A stretch of 64,000 bases of DNA from Variovorax atrisoli 110B (GCF_000382045.1 NZ_KB907452.1:2295-66294); one strand, 5' to 3'; positions 50,577 to 61,915 are shown, counted from the first letter of the stretch. A program made the numbers and translations. Notes: generated by a model from the letters alone, not told the origin.

Positions 50577-51551
50577 TTATTCGTAGCCGAACGAGCGGAC
50601 GCGGGCCTCGTCGTCGGCCCAGCCCGAGCGCACCTTGACCCACAGCTCGAGGAACACCTTGGCGTCGGCCAGCTTCTCGAGCTCGACGCGGGTCTCCATG
50701 CCGATGCGCTTGATGCGCTCGCCCTTGTCGCCGATCACCATGGCCTTGTGGCCGTCGCGCTCGACCACGATGGTGGCGGCGATGCGCAGCAGGCGCTTCT
50801 GGCCCTTCTTCTGGGGCGGCTCCTCGTCGAACTTGTCGATGACGACGGTGGAGGTGTAGGGCAGCTCGTCGCCTGTCAGGCGGAACAGCTTCTCGCGCAC
50901 CAGCTCGCCGGCGAGGAACTTCTCGCTGCGGTCGGTCAGCTCGTCCTCATCGTAGAACCAGGGCTGCTCGGGCAGGTATTTCTCGCAGATGCCGAACAGG
51001 CGCTCGACGTCCTTCGGGTTCTTGGCGGACATCGGCACGAATTCGGCGAACTCGTGCTTCTCCTGCATGCTCTTGAGCCAGGGAGCGATGTCGCCCCGGC
51101 GGTGCACGTTGTCGAGCTTGTTGGCCACCAGCACCGTCGGAATGCCCTTGCCGAGCAGCTTCAGCACGCGCTCGTCGGCCTGCGTGAAGCTGCCGGCCTC
51201 GACCACGAACAGGATCAGGTCCACGTCGCCGACCGCGCCCTGCACGGTCTTGTTGAGCGACTTGTTCAGCGCATTCGCGTGCAGGGTCTGGAAGCCCGGC
51301 GTGTCGACGAACACGAACTGCGTGGCGCCCAGCGTGCGCATGCCGGTGATGCGGTGGCGCGTGGTCTGCGCCTTGCGCGAGGTGATGCTGATCTTCTGGC
51401 CGACGAGGGCGTTGAGCAGCGTCGACTTGCCCACGTTGGGCTTGCCGACGATGGCGATCAGGCCGCAGTGCTGCGGGCCTTGGGGACCAGCGGCACCCTC
51501 GCCGCCTTCGGCGTCTTCGGGTTCCGCTGCGGGATTGATTGCGTCGTTCAT
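50577..51551 (-). CDS. era: GTPase Era
   Basis: Era binds the 3' end of 16S rRNA and is needed for 30S maturation. The 324-residue protein has G1 [17 protein letters not shown] (about 29-45), the T(T)RHR switch, G3 DTPGF, G4 NKLDN and a C-terminal KH domain ([18 protein letters not shown]). An acidic, low-complexity N-terminal lead of about 25 residues is present. It is 8 bp after rnc, the common rnc-era pair. Confidence 0.97.
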   Translation of the reverse strand: MNDAINPAAEPEDAEGGEGAAGPQGPQHCGLIAIVGKPNVGKSTLLNALVGQKISITSRKAQTTRHRITGMRTLGATQFVFVDTPGFQTLHANALNKSLNKTVQGAVGDVDLILFVVEAGSFTQADERVLKLLGKGIPTVLVANKLDNVHRRGDIAPWLKSMQEKHEFAEFVPMSAKNPKDVERLFGICEKYLPEQPWFYDEDELTDRSEKFLAGELVREKLFRLTGDELPYTSTVVIDKFDEEPPQKKGQKRLLRIAATIVVERDGHKAMVIGDKGERIKRIGMETRVELEKLADAKVFLELWVKVRSGWADDEARVRSFGYE

Positions 51552-51559
51552 TCTGGATT

Positions 51560-52246
51560 TCACGCGCCGCCGCGTGCCTTGAGCCGGATCAACATGGCCG
51601 CCGCGGCAGCCTGCTCGCCGGCGCGGCGCGAGCCGCCGATGCCGCGTTCGCGAAGGCCCAGTTCGGGCACCTCGCACTCGACATCGAAAGTCTGCTTGTG
51701 CGCTGCGCCCAGTGTGGCGGCCACGCGGTACACCGGCAGCTTCATTTTGTGACCCTGCAGCCATTCCTGCAATTCGGTCTTCGGGTCCTTGGCCGCCGCC
51801 TCCATGCGCGGATTGATCTCGACCGACTCGTAGAGCCGGTGCACCAGCGCCTGGGCGGCGGCGAAGCCGGCGTCGAGGTAGACCGCGCCGATCAGCGCCT
51901 CCAGCGCGTCGGCCAGGATCGACGGCCGGTTCGGCCCGCCCGAACGGGCCTCGCCCTCGCCGAGCCGCAGCAGCGGCGACAGCGCCAGGCCCACCGCCAG
52001 GCGGTGCAGGGTGTCCTGCTTGACGAGATTGGCCCGCACACGCGACAGGTCGCCCTCGGGCAGCGCCGACAGGCGCTGGTAGAGCAGGTGCGAGACCGCC
52101 AGGTTCAGCACCGAGTCGCCCAGGAATTCGAGGCGCTCGTTGTGGTCGGCCGAAAAGCTGCGGTGCGTGAGCGCGAGCTGCAGCAGCCGCGGATCGGAGA
52201 AGGTGTGCTGCAGGCGCGCCTGCAACGCGGCCAGGCTGCCATCCAC
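51560..52246 (-). CDS. rnc: Ribonuclease III
   Basis: RNase III cleaves double-stranded RNA, including rRNA precursors. The signature [18 protein letters not shown] and [15 protein letters not shown] carry the metal ligands, and the C-terminal dsRNA-binding domain begins [15 protein letters not shown]. No ATG precedes the domain. I chose GTG 52246 (giving 228 residues, near the 226 norm); a CTG overlapping the DUF4845 stop is an alternative. Ribosome-binding signal is weak. Confidence 0.93.
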   Translation of the reverse strand: MDGSLAALQARLQHTFSDPRLLQLALTHRSFSADHNERLEFLGDSVLNLAVSHLLYQRLSALPEGDLSRVRANLVKQDTLHRLAVGLALSPLLRLGEGEARSGGPNRPSILADALEALIGAVYLDAGFAAAQALVHRLYESVEINPRMEAAAKDPKTELQEWLQGHKMKLPVYRVAATLGAAHKQTFDVECEVPELGLRERGIGGSRRAGEQAAAAAMLIRLKARGGA

Positions 52247-52263
52247 CTTTTTGGGTGCCGTGT

Positions 52264-52632
52264 TCAGCGGGTTTCGCCCTTGTACTTGAGCGTGAGGTAG
52301 GCCGGGCCGAAGAGCGGGATCTCGCGCTCGTACGAGTACGAAACCACCACCTTGTCGCCGACCTTCTTGATGTCGAGGTCCTTGCCGCTGACCGACTTGA
52401 AGTCGTCGATGGCCTGGGCGCGATCGAAGATGGCGCGCACCTCGGGCACCGTCGTGCCTTCCTTGGCCTTGTTGGCGGCCTTGTCGATGGCCTGCCACTC
52501 GATCAGCGTCGGGATGACCTGGGCGATCACCACGCCCAGGCAGCCGAGCACGGCCGCGACGAACACCAAGCCGATGAACGAAATGCCGCGCTGCCGCGCG
52601 GCGCTGCTGCGAACGGACCGATGTGCTCTCAT
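52264..52632 (-). CDS. DUF4845 family single-pass membrane protein
   Basis: The 122-residue protein has a basic N-terminus, one membrane helix ([21 protein letters not shown], about 17-36) and a small extracytoplasmic domain ([20 protein letters not shown]). This matches DUF4845 proteins, which typically lie between lepB and rnc in beta- and gamma-proteobacteria. Its function is unknown; the position suggests a link to signal peptidase or the membrane. Confidence 0.9.
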   Translation of the reverse strand: MRAHRSVRSSAARQRGISFIGLVFVAAVLGCLGVVIAQVIPTLIEWQAIDKAANKAKEGTTVPEVRAIFDRAQAIDDFKSVSGKDLDIKKVGDKVVVSYSYEREIPLFGPAYLTLKYKGETR

Positions 52633-52679
52633 GCCCTCATACCCCTCGAACGGTGCTTGCAGTTGATTGGAATGCTTTT

Positions 52680-53645
52680 TTATTGAAACGGACCGATGCG
52701 TCCCAGGTCACCGAAGTTCATCCAGACGAAGAAGGCCCTGCCCACGATGTTCTTGTCCGGCACGAAGCCCCAGAAACGCGAATCGGCCGAATTATCGCGG
52801 TTGTCGCCCATCATGAAATAGTTGCCTGGGGGCACCTTGCAGACCACGCCTTCGACCGAATAGCGGCAGTTCTCGCGGAACGGGAAGTCGCTGGCGCCGG
52901 GCACGAACGCCGGGGAGGCATCGTCGTTGAGGATCTTGTGCTGCTTGCCGCCCAGGTTCTCGTCGAACTGCTTGAGCAGGCGCATCGATTCGCCGTCCAG
53001 GTAGTCGGCGGCGGCCACCTTGGAGACCGGCTGGCCGTTGATCGTGAGCTTCTTGTTCAGGTAGGCCACTTCGTCGCCGGGAATGCCGACCACGCGCTTG
53101 ATGTAGTCCATGCTCGGCTTGGGCGGGTAGCGGAACACCACCACGTCGCCGCGCGCCAGCGGCGTGCCTTCGGTGATCTTGGTGTTGATGACCGGCAGGC
53201 GCAGGCCGTAGGTGAACTTGTTGACCAGGATCAGGTCGCCGGTCAGCAGCGTGGGCATCATCGAGCCCGACGGGATCTTGAAAGGCTCGTAGAGGAACGA
53301 GCGCAGCAGGAACACCACCAGGATCACCGGGAACAGGCCGGCGGTCCAGTCGAGCCACCAGGGCTGCATCAGCAGCCGCTCGCTCGCCTTGGCATCCACC
53401 GTGTCGACCTGATTGATGCCCTGCCCCGCCAGACGCGCGTTGCGCTCGGCCAGCGAGGCCTCGAGCCTGGCAGCAGCCTGCTCGCGCCGCGGCAGGAAGT
53501 AGAAGCGCTCGGCCAGCCAGTAGAGGCCGGTGACCACCGTCGCCAGGAACAGCAGCAAGGCGAAATTGCCCTCGATCACGTTGAAGTACCAGGCGCCAAC
53601 ATAGCCGGCGAAGGCCGCGAGGACCAGGGAGGTGATGAATGCCAT
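52680..53645 (-). CDS. lepB: Signal peptidase I
   Basis: LepB removes Sec and Tat signal peptides at the outer face of the inner membrane. The 321-residue product has two N-terminal membrane segments (about 3-50 region) with a third hydrophobic stretch before the catalytic domain (FPVILVVFLLRSFLYEPF). The nucleophile serine is in IPSGSMMPTL (near 126) and the general-base lysine in MDYIKRVVGIPGDE (near 183). GDNRDNSADSRFWGFVP is the C-terminal hallmark. Confidence 0.98.
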   Translation of the reverse strand: MAFITSLVLAAFAGYVGAWYFNVIEGNFALLLFLATVVTGLYWLAERFYFLPRREQAAARLEASLAERNARLAGQGINQVDTVDAKASERLLMQPWWLDWTAGLFPVILVVFLLRSFLYEPFKIPSGSMMPTLLTGDLILVNKFTYGLRLPVINTKITEGTPLARGDVVVFRYPPKPSMDYIKRVVGIPGDEVAYLNKKLTINGQPVSKVAAADYLDGESMRLLKQFDENLGGKQHKILNDDASPAFVPGASDFPFRENCRYSVEGVVCKVPPGNYFMMGDNRDNSADSRFWGFVPDKNIVGRAFFVWMNFGDLGRIGPFQ

Positions 53646-53652
53646 TTTTCGA

Positions 53653-55467
<1,815 letters not shown>

Positions 55468-55519
55468 CGGGAACGCTTAAGTACTTGAATTGGCTCGTAC
55501 GCAGAGTGCTACAGGCAAG

Positions 55520-55551
55520 AAAAAAGGGCGCGTCTTCTGGAGACGCGCCCT
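55520..55551 (-). terminator. Terminator upstream of lepA
   Basis: An 11-bp stem (AGGGCGCGTCT / AGACGCGCCCT) with a 5-nt loop at 55525-55551 is followed on the minus strand by six T residues (55520-55525). It lies 53 bp before the lepA start, so it would stop leftward transcription before lepA. Confidence 0.9.
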
Positions 55552-55677
55552 GAACCAACAAGCAATGGCAACTGCAGTAGTTGGAGCTTCATTGTAGGCA
55601 AAAAGGGAAGCGCGTACATCCGGGAACGGGGTCCAAAAGGGTCGTTGCAGGTCCACAACATCAAAGATACGAACATG

Positions 55678-55686
55678 TTATCCACA
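55678..55686. promoter_or_regulatory. Perfect DnaA-box sequence (TTATCCACA)
   Basis: TTATCCACA matches the strict DnaA consensus. A weaker relative (7 of 9, inverted) is at 55852-55860. There is no dnaA, dnaN or AT-rich unwinding region nearby, so this is not proposed as an origin. Confidence 0.3.
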
Positions 55687-55930
55687 GGATCGGTGAAGCA
55701 GTTACTGAACAACTTGTGGGCGATCTGTGGAGCACCGGTGGACTGCCATCTGACATCTCGCATGGTGGAGGTCAGTGCATTCCTTATGCGCCGACCAGCC
55801 GCCGAGAGCGTCCTATTCTACCGAAATCCGTCCTTAGCCCTTTTGAAAGTTAGTGGATACCAACTAAAAATGAAGTTTTCAGGCGCCAAGATTTTTTTGG
55901 AGGCCGGCGCCGGAACGTCGTAAACACCTC

Positions 55931-55967
55931 AAAAAAACGGCCCCAAACCCGACTGGCGGGTGGGGCC
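55931..55967 (-). terminator. Terminator after mucD
   Basis: The arms GGCCCC(AA)ACCCG and CGGGTGGGGCC (55939-55967), with a small AA bulge, form a strong stem. Seven T residues follow on the minus strand (55931-55937). It lies 20 bp after the mucD stop. Confidence 0.92.
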
Positions 55968-55986
55968 ACTTGACGCGAGACCCGGA

Positions 55987-57465
55987 TCAGCGTGCCTGAC
56001 GGATCAGCGCGTACTGCGCCCAGTCGCCGCGGCGGAACAGCACGCTCAGCGGCTTGCTCTTGTCGGACTTGCCAAGCGCCGACTCGAATTCGCGTGCATT
56101 CGACACCTCGACATTGCCGACCGCCATGATGATGTCGCCCTCGCGCAGACCTGCGCGAGCCGCGGCGTCGTTGGCGGCATCGACCCTCACGCCGCCCTTG
56201 AGCTTCAGCTCCTTCTTCTGCGCATCGGTGAGATCGCTCACGGCCAGGCCCAACGACTTGGCGGCGGCCGACGCCGGCGGCTTCTGCGCAGGCTCCTCGC
56301 GGTCGCTCGCGCGCTTGCTGGGCTTGTCGGGCTCGATCTCGGCGATGGTCACGCTGAGATCGCGCGAGGCACCGCGGCGGAACACGGTGAGCGTGCTCTT
56401 CGTGCCCGGCTTGGTGTTGCCCACCAGGCGAGGCAGGTCGCTCGGCTTCTCGATCGCCTTGCCGTCGAACTTGGTGATGACGTCGCCCGGCTCCACGCCG
56501 GCCTTCTCGCCGGGCGAACCCGCCTCGACGCCGCGCACCAGCGCACCCTGCGGCTTGCCCAGGCCGATGGCTTCGGCCACGTCCTTGGTGACCTGGTCGA
56601 TCTGCACGCCGATGCGGCCACGCGAAACGCGGCCCGTGGTGCGCAGCTGGTCGCTCACGCGGATCGCCTCGTCGATCGGGATCGAGAACGAGATGCCCAT
56701 GAAGCCGCCCGAGCGCGAGTAGATCTGGCTGTTGATGCCCACCACCTCTCCGCGCATGTTGATCAGCGGGCCGCCCGAGTTGCCGGGGTTGATGGCCACG
56801 TCGGTCTGGATGAACGGCAGGTACTCGCCCGTATCGCGCTGCTTGGCACTCACGATGCCTGCGGTGACGGTGTTCTCGAGTCCGAAGGGCGAGCCGATGG
56901 CCATCACCCACTCGCCCACGCGCAGCTTGGAGATGTCGCCGACCTTCACCGCCGGCAGGCCGGTCGCCTCGATCTTCACGACGGCGACGTCGGTGCGCTT
57001 GTCGGCCCCGACGATCTTGGCCTTGAACTCCCGCTTGTCGGGCAGCGTGACCAGCACCTCGGAGGCGTCCTCGACGACGTGCGCGTTGGTCATCACGTAG
57101 CCGTCGGGGGTCAGGATGAAGCCGGAGCCCACACCACGCGGGCGCTCTTCCTCCTGCGGCTGCGGACGGTTCTGACGCGGCCCCTGGCGCGGCACGCCGG
57201 GCAGCGGCTGGCCGAAGAAGCGGCGGAAGAACTCCTGCATTTCCTCGTCCATCTCGCCGTTGCCGCCACGCTGCACCACCTTCTCCACCGTGCGGATGTT
57301 GACGACGGACGGACCGACCTGGTCGACCAGGTCGGTGAAATCGGGCAGCGTGCGCGTCTGCGCGTGAACCGGCTCGACGGGAAGGAAGGTGGCGCTGGCA
57401 GTCAACGCGAGCGCGCAAGCCATCAGGCCGGAACGAAACTTGTGTCCCTCGACTTTGAAGATCAT
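55987..57465 (-). CDS. mucD: Do-family periplasmic serine protease (DegP/MucD)
   Basis: The enzyme degrades or chaperones misfolded periplasmic proteins. The 492-residue product has a signal peptide (cleavage after VHA, about residue 35). The trypsin-like domain shows the catalytic histidine in VMTNAHVVEDA, the aspartate in RTDVAVVKIEA and the serine in NPGNSGGPLINM. Two PDZ domains follow (about 280-370 and 400-490). Placement directly after rpoE-rseA-rseB is the MucD arrangement and indicates sigma-E control. Confidence 0.96.
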   Translation of the reverse strand: MIFKVEGHKFRSGLMACALALTASATFLPVEPVHAQTRTLPDFTDLVDQVGPSVVNIRTVEKVVQRGGNGEMDEEMQEFFRRFFGQPLPGVPRQGPRQNRPQPQEEERPRGVGSGFILTPDGYVMTNAHVVEDASEVLVTLPDKREFKAKIVGADKRTDVAVVKIEATGLPAVKVGDISKLRVGEWVMAIGSPFGLENTVTAGIVSAKQRDTGEYLPFIQTDVAINPGNSGGPLINMRGEVVGINSQIYSRSGGFMGISFSIPIDEAIRVSDQLRTTGRVSRGRIGVQIDQVTKDVAEAIGLGKPQGALVRGVEAGSPGEKAGVEPGDVITKFDGKAIEKPSDLPRLVGNTKPGTKSTLTVFRRGASRDLSVTIAEIEPDKPSKRASDREEPAQKPPASAAAKSLGLAVSDLTDAQKKELKLKGGVRVDAANDAAARAGLREGDIIMAVGNVEVSNAREFESALGKSDKSKPLSVLFRRGDWAQYALIRQAR

Positions 57466-57569
57466 CGGCTTTCTTTCAAAAGAACAGAGCGGCGAAAAAA
57501 GTCTATGAGTCTGCGTCGCAAGCTTGGTTCAGCGCAATTGGCCGCAATTGGCGCTTCCAAGGCCGGTCC

Positions 57570-58652
57570 TCAGCGCGTGCGCGCGAGGCTTTGCGCGAAT
57601 GCGTTGAGCGTCTGCTGAGGCACCTCGCCGACCGCGGTCAGCCACCAGTCGCTCGCAGGCTCGGGCAGGCGGCGGCGGATCGCATTGGTCGCACCGATGG
57701 TCAGCACGCCATCGCGCGGCGAGCGCGCCGGATCGTAGCGTTCGATGAAGAGCGACACGGAGGCCAGGCCGTCAGAGAAGATCCACTGGACAGTGGCCGC
57801 GTCCTGCTGCTTCGCCTTGCCGCTGCCGTCGTCTCCCGCGACCGGACGGCGGAAGAAGCTTCGGGGCTTGAAGCCGGCCACGGGCGTGCGAAGGGTCCAG
57901 CCTTCGTCCTGCGCATTGCTGCGCTCGAGCTCGAGCTTCTCGACGCGGTAGCCGGCGGTGTTGGACATCATTTGCGCAAGCGCCTGGGCCTTCACCGGCG
58001 CGTCGAGCTGAAGCTCCGAGAAGGCCGACTGCTCCACCACGCGCGATTCGCTGTCGACGGTCTGCAGCTTAACGACGAGCCCCGAGCGGCGCTCGCTCCA
58101 GATGCGATAGCCGAAGCGCAGCCCGTCGTGCGGCACGAGCTGAACCACGTCGGCATCGAAGCCTGCAACGCGGTCCTTGCCGATCGCGCGCACGTCGTAG
58201 AACTCGCCGATCGAGGAATCGGGCTTGTCCGGCAGGTTCGGGAAGAGATCGAGGTTCTCGCGCTTCTCGACCTTCACCACCTTCGCCTCCGGCAGGAAGG
58301 TCATCACGTTGCGATTGCGCCGGAAGGTCGAACGCGGTGGCCCCGTCAGCGCCTCGATGCGCTCGATCTGGTGTTCGCCGTCGCGCACGTGCCAGATGCG
58401 CGCGCTCGACAGATCGCCACCCGGCGCCGACACGACGAAGGTGCCCACGTAGTTGCGCTGGCGGGCGCCGGCATGCATGCGCTGCAGCCACTCGGTCACG
58501 CTCATCGCCGGTGGTTCGTCCGTCTGCGCCGTCGCCGCACTCTTCGCGTTAGCGGCACCCGAGCGGGTCTGCGCGGTGGCTGCCTGCGCCAGGCAGAAAG
58601 CGGCAAAGACAAGCACGAAGGCGCGCGCGGAGAACGGCATCGAAACGGTCAT
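57570..58652 (-). CDS. rseB: Sigma-E regulatory protein RseB/MucB
   Basis: RseB binds the periplasmic part of RseA and shields it from DegS-type cleavage until lipid or LPS signals arrive. The 360-residue product has a signal peptide (cleavage near ATA, residue 27). The N-terminal LolA-like domain (WLQRMHAGARQRNYVGTFVV, IEALTGPPRSTFRRNRNV) precedes a smaller C-terminal domain (VQWIFSDGLASVSLFIERYD, AVGEVPQQTLNAFAQSL). It is 32 bp after rseA. Confidence 0.95.
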   Translation of the reverse strand: MTVSMPFSARAFVLVFAAFCLAQAATAQTRSGAANAKSAATAQTDEPPAMSVTEWLQRMHAGARQRNYVGTFVVSAPGGDLSSARIWHVRDGEHQIERIEALTGPPRSTFRRNRNVMTFLPEAKVVKVEKRENLDLFPNLPDKPDSSIGEFYDVRAIGKDRVAGFDADVVQLVPHDGLRFGYRIWSERRSGLVVKLQTVDSESRVVEQSAFSELQLDAPVKAQALAQMMSNTAGYRVEKLELERSNAQDEGWTLRTPVAGFKPRSFFRRPVAGDDGSGKAKQQDAATVQWIFSDGLASVSLFIERYDPARSPRDGVLTIGATNAIRRRLPEPASDWWLTAVGEVPQQTLNAFAQSLARTR

Positions 58653-58684
58653 TAGGGGCAGCTAGCTACAGGTGCTCGCGCCGA

Positions 58685-59377
58685 TCAGCGCGTGGGGCCC
58701 TCGAAAGTGGCATTGCGCAGGAAACCGGAAGGCATCTGCGAAGCGCCGCCGGCCTGCTGGTGCGCTTCGAGGAGCTGATCGAGGCGCGGATCGCGCAGCA
58801 TGACCTGAGGGCTGCCGTTGCCGACGATCACGCGGGTCGGCGTCAGCGTGCTGCCGACGGCTTGAGGGCCATTGACTGCGGCCGCAGCCAGCACCGAGTT
58901 CACGGCCGGGGCGGGCTGCTGTTGTTGCTGCTGGACCGAGGCCAGCTGCGCGCCCGCACCACCTTGCTGCGGCACGGCAGAACCGTTGCCGACCAGCGTC
59001 CAGCTGATGGCGGCCACGGCCATCAGCGACGCGGCGCCGGCCACGAGCTTCCAGCGGAACACCGGCTCGTTGGCGGCTTCAGCCCTGCGCTGCACCGGCA
59101 TCGCCACCGGCACGGCGACGGTTTCGGGCACGGGAGCCATCATCACCGGCTCCGCCGCCAGCCGCTGCTGGAAGCGCGCCAGGAAGGCGGAGGTGTCGCT
59201 GCACGGCGAATGCGAACCGGAGCGCAGCACGTCGCCCACCACGTGGTACGCCTGCCATGCCGCCCGCGACTCGCCTTCGGCACTGAGCGCCTCGATCGCC
59301 TGTGCGAAGGCCTCGCCCTGCAAATGACCATCCGCAAGCGCGGACACCTGTTCGCGAACCGTGATCGTCTGATTCAT
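58685..59377 (-). CDS. rseA: Anti-sigma-E factor RseA
   Basis: RseA holds sigma-E at the membrane. The 230-residue product has the cytoplasmic sigma-binding domain at about 1-90 (VREQVSALADGHLQGEAF, WQAYHVVGDVLRSG) and one transmembrane helix (LVAGAASLMAVAAISWTLVG, about 111-130). The periplasmic region includes a short poly-Gln run (QQQQQQ). ATG 59377 was chosen because the sigma-binding domain begins there. It is 16 bp after rpoE. Confidence 0.93.
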   Translation of the reverse strand: MNQTITVREQVSALADGHLQGEAFAQAIEALSAEGESRAAWQAYHVVGDVLRSGSHSPCSDTSAFLARFQQRLAAEPVMMAPVPETVAVPVAMPVQRRAEAANEPVFRWKLVAGAASLMAVAAISWTLVGNGSAVPQQGGAGAQLASVQQQQQQPAPAVNSVLAAAAVNGPQAVGSTLTPTRVIVGNGSPQVMLRDPRLDQLLEAHQQAGGASQMPSGFLRNATFEGPTR

Positions 59378-59393
59378 TTCATTCACCTGCTTA

Positions 59394-60065
59394 CTACCAA
59401 CGCTTGCCGGACTGGTTGTCCAGCAACGGCTTGACCCTGGCCGAAATGGCCTCGCGCGCCCGGAAAATCCGCGAACGCACCGTGCCGATGGGGCAATCCA
59501 TGACCTCGGCAATCTCTTCGTAACTCATGCCCTCGATCTCGCGCAGCGTGACCGCCTGCCGTAGTTCGGCCGGCAGGGCTTCCATGGCTGCCTCGACGGC
59601 GCTGGCGATTTCATTCGCCGCCATGACCGATTCGGGGGTTTCGTCGCTGGTTGGTTCGTTTCCGGGACGGTAAGTTTCATCCTCGTCCTCGGAAGAAGGC
59701 CTCAGGGCCGCTTCGGAAACGGTGGGATCGCGCTTCATGTCCACCAGCGCCTTCTTGGCGGTGTTCACGGCGATCCGGTAGAGCCAGGTGTAGAACTGCG
59801 CCTCGCCACGGAACTGATGCAGCGCGCGGTACGCCCGGATGAAGGTTTCCTGCGCGATGTCCTCGACCAGGTCGACATCGCGCACCATCCGGCCGATCAG
59901 GCGCTCGATGCGGCGCTGGTACTTGATGACCAGCAGCTCGAAGGCCTTCTGGTCTCCAGCGACGGTGCGCTGGACAAGCTGGAAGTCGACATCGCCCGGA
60001 CGCGGCGCCACGGCGGGCGCGTCTGTCAGGCCGGAATCCGGCGGCACGGGCGGGGAAGTGGTCAT
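59394..60065 (-). CDS. rpoE: RNA polymerase sigma factor RpoE (sigma-24)
   Basis: This ECF sigma factor directs the envelope-stress response. The 223-residue product has an N-terminal proline-rich lead of about 25 residues. Region 2 shows FELLVIKYQRRIERLIGRMV and DIAQETFIRAYRALHQFRGE; region 4 shows LPAELRQAVTLREIEGMSYE and MDCPIGTVRSRIFRAREAI. A longer-than-usual linker between them (about 130-155) is acidic. It begins the rpoE-rseA-rseB-mucD run, 10 bp after a YgfX-like gene. Confidence 0.97.
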   Translation of the reverse strand: MTTSPPVPPDSGLTDAPAVAPRPGDVDFQLVQRTVAGDQKAFELLVIKYQRRIERLIGRMVRDVDLVEDIAQETFIRAYRALHQFRGEAQFYTWLYRIAVNTAKKALVDMKRDPTVSEAALRPSSEDEDETYRPGNEPTSDETPESVMAANEIASAVEAAMEALPAELRQAVTLREIEGMSYEEIAEVMDCPIGTVRSRIFRAREAISARVKPLLDNQSGKRW

Positions 60066-60075
60066 CGACGAAGGT

Positions 60076-60558
60076 TCAGGGCGCGTCGGCCGGAGCTGTC
60101 GCGCGCCAGGGTTCGGCAGCGGAGGCCGCGGACGGGGCGCGCGAATATACCGCGCGGCGCAGGTCGCGCCAGCGCTCGGGCATGGCCCGATGCTCGATCC
60201 AGATCCAGCGCCGCGCTCGTCCTGGTTCGCTCAGGCACAGCAGCATCAGCGACTGGAAGTCGAGCGCCACGGACGCCCGAGCGGCATGCACCCCGCGGGA
60301 GGCCGGGCCGCCCGTCAGCGACCAGCAAAGGCCATCGAAATGCAGGACGCCCACGCCCTCCTGCCGCAGGCCGAAGCCCGCGGCGACGCCTGCGAACAGC
60401 ACACTGGCGACCAGCAGGACGTGGCGCCATCCGGCGCTATCGAAGAGATAGCAGGACGCGCCCGCGCAGAGGGCGCCCAGCGCCCAGAGAACAACAAGAA
60501 TCCGGGTTGCGCCACGCGAGCGCCCCACCGGATAGGTCACCGACGGCGCGCCGTGCAT
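60076..60558 (-). CDS. YgfX/CptA-like membrane protein
   Basis: The 160-residue product has two adjacent membrane helices (about 20-37 and 45-66). A soluble tail follows, with GVGVLHFDGLCWSLTGG and the hallmark segment RRWIWIEHRAMPERWRDLRR (about 119-138). The end of that segment strongly resembles the C-terminus of E. coli YgfX as I recall it (LWLAADSMDEAEWRDLRR). YgfX is the SdhE partner, described as the toxin CptA that affects cell shape. The partner gene sdhE lies at 17137, 43 kb away. The family call rests on memory and length. Confidence 0.6.
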   Translation of the reverse strand: MHGAPSVTYPVGRSRGATRILVVLWALGALCAGASCYLFDSAGWRHVLLVASVLFAGVAAGFGLRQEGVGVLHFDGLCWSLTGGPASRGVHAARASVALDFQSLMLLCLSEPGRARRWIWIEHRAMPERWRDLRRAVYSRAPSAASAAEPWRATAPADAP

Positions 60559-60571
60559 GACAGAGCGACGT

Positions 60572-61816
60572 TCAAGCGCGCTTGAACACCAGCGTGCCGT
60601 TGGTGCCGCCGAAGCCGAAGTTGTTCTTGACCGCGACATCGATCTTCAGATCGCGCGCCTCGTTGGCGCAGTAGTCGAGATCGCACTCCGGATCCTGGTT
60701 GAAGATGTTGATGGTCGGCGGGCTCTTCTGCTCGTGCAGCGCCATCACGGTGAACACCGACTCGATGCCGCCCGCGCCGCCCAGCAGGTGGCCGGTCATG
60801 GACTTGGTCGAGTTGACGACGAGCTTCTTCGCGTGATCGCCGAAGGCCAGCTTGACCGCATTGGTCTCGTTGACGTCGCCGATCTGCGTCGAAGTGCCGT
60901 GCGCGTTCAGGTACTGCACCTGGTCGGCATTGACGCCCGCGTTCGACAGCGCCATGGCCATCGAGCGACGGGGGCCGTCGACGTCGGGGGCGGTCATGTG
61001 ATACGCATCGCCCGTCAGGCCGAAGCCCGCGACCTCTGCATAGATCTTGGCGCCGCGCGCCTTGGCGTGTTCGTACTCCTCGAGCACCAGCACGCCGGCG
61101 CCCTCGCCCAGCACGAAACCGTCGCGGTCCTTGTCCCACGGACGCGATGCCGTCGCCGGATCGTCGTTGCGGGTGCTCAGCGCGCGGGGCGCCGTGAAGC
61201 CGCCGATGCCCAGCGGGGAGATCGTCGACTCCGCACCGCCAGCGATCATCACGTCGGCGTCGCCGTACTCGATCATGCGAGCGGACGTGCCGATCGCGTG
61301 CAGACCTGTGGTGCAGGCTGTCACGACCGCGATGTTCGGGCCCTTGAAGCCGTACTTGATCGAGACGTGGCCCGAGATCATGTTGATGATCGAGGCCGGC
61401 ACGAAGAACGGTGACACGCGGCGCGGACCGCGGTTCATCAGTTCACCGTGCGTTTCCTCGATCATCGGCAGACCGCCGATGCCGGAGCCGATGTTGCAGC
61501 CGATGCGCACGGCCTGCTCATAGGAGAGCGCTTCGCCGGTCGGCAGTCCGCTGTCCTGCACCGCCTGGATGGCGGCAGCGAGCCCCAGGTGAATGAAGCG
61601 GTCCATGTGACGCGCTTCCTTCTCCGAGATGTATTGGGTGATGTCGAAACCCTTGACCTCACCTGCGAACTTGCACGCGAAGGCGCTTGCATCGAACGCG
61701 GTGATGTTCGCAATGCCCGACTTCCCTGCCAACAGGTTGGCCCAGGATTCGGCAACGGTGTTTCCGACAGGAGCGATGCAACCGAGTCCGGTAACGACGA
61801 CGCGGCGTTTGGTCAT
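60572..61816 (-). CDS. fabF: Beta-ketoacyl-ACP synthase II
   Basis: FabF elongates acyl-ACP with malonyl-ACP. The 414-residue protein has the catalytic cysteine in [15 protein letters not shown] (near 166), and histidines in [16 protein letters not shown] (near 306) and [15 protein letters not shown] (near 343). The start [16 protein letters not shown] is typical. It is 99 bp after acpP and precedes the YgfX-like gene by 13 bp. Confidence 0.98.
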   Translation of the reverse strand: MTKRRVVVTGLGCIAPVGNTVAESWANLLAGKSGIANITAFDASAFACKFAGEVKGFDITQYISEKEARHMDRFIHLGLAAAIQAVQDSGLPTGEALSYEQAVRIGCNIGSGIGGLPMIEETHGELMNRGPRRVSPFFVPASIINMISGHVSIKYGFKGPNIAVVTACTTGLHAIGTSARMIEYGDADVMIAGGAESTISPLGIGGFTAPRALSTRNDDPATASRPWDKDRDGFVLGEGAGVLVLEEYEHAKARGAKIYAEVAGFGLTGDAYHMTAPDVDGPRRSMAMALSNAGVNADQVQYLNAHGTSTQIGDVNETNAVKLAFGDHAKKLVVNSTKSMTGHLLGGAGGIESVFTVMALHEQKSPPTINIFNQDPECDLDYCANEARDLKIDVAVKNNFGFGGTNGTLVFKRA

Positions 61817-61915
61817 GCCGGCAAACCTTTCTGAAAGCGCTGAACAGTTGCCTGCCGGCGCGTGCGGTTCAAGAAAAAGCCGCCGGCCGCAGTTCCAATG
61901 TTGTCAGCTGGCCGA

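Larger units (their letters stand above)
55468..55986. other. 519-bp spacer between mucD and lepA with two terminators
   Basis: No convincing gene is present, although short open frames exist on both strands. Leftward-oriented terminators lie at both ends (55520-55551 and 55931-55967). Between them is an AT-richer stretch with a perfect DnaA-box sequence at 55678-55686. A leftward transcript starting after the first terminator would end at the second, leaving about 300-400 nt that could be an untranslated RNA; this is speculative. I find no good promoter hexamers. Confidence 0.6.

Noticed and set aside
55678..55686. Replication origin suggested by a perfect DnaA box
   Set aside because: There is only one strict box, with no cluster, no AT-rich unwinding element and no dnaA/dnaN nearby.
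55509..55923. Short frames of 84-92 codons on both strands in the mucD-lepA gap
   Set aside because: They cross terminator hairpins, have no recognisable motif, and composition is not coding-like.
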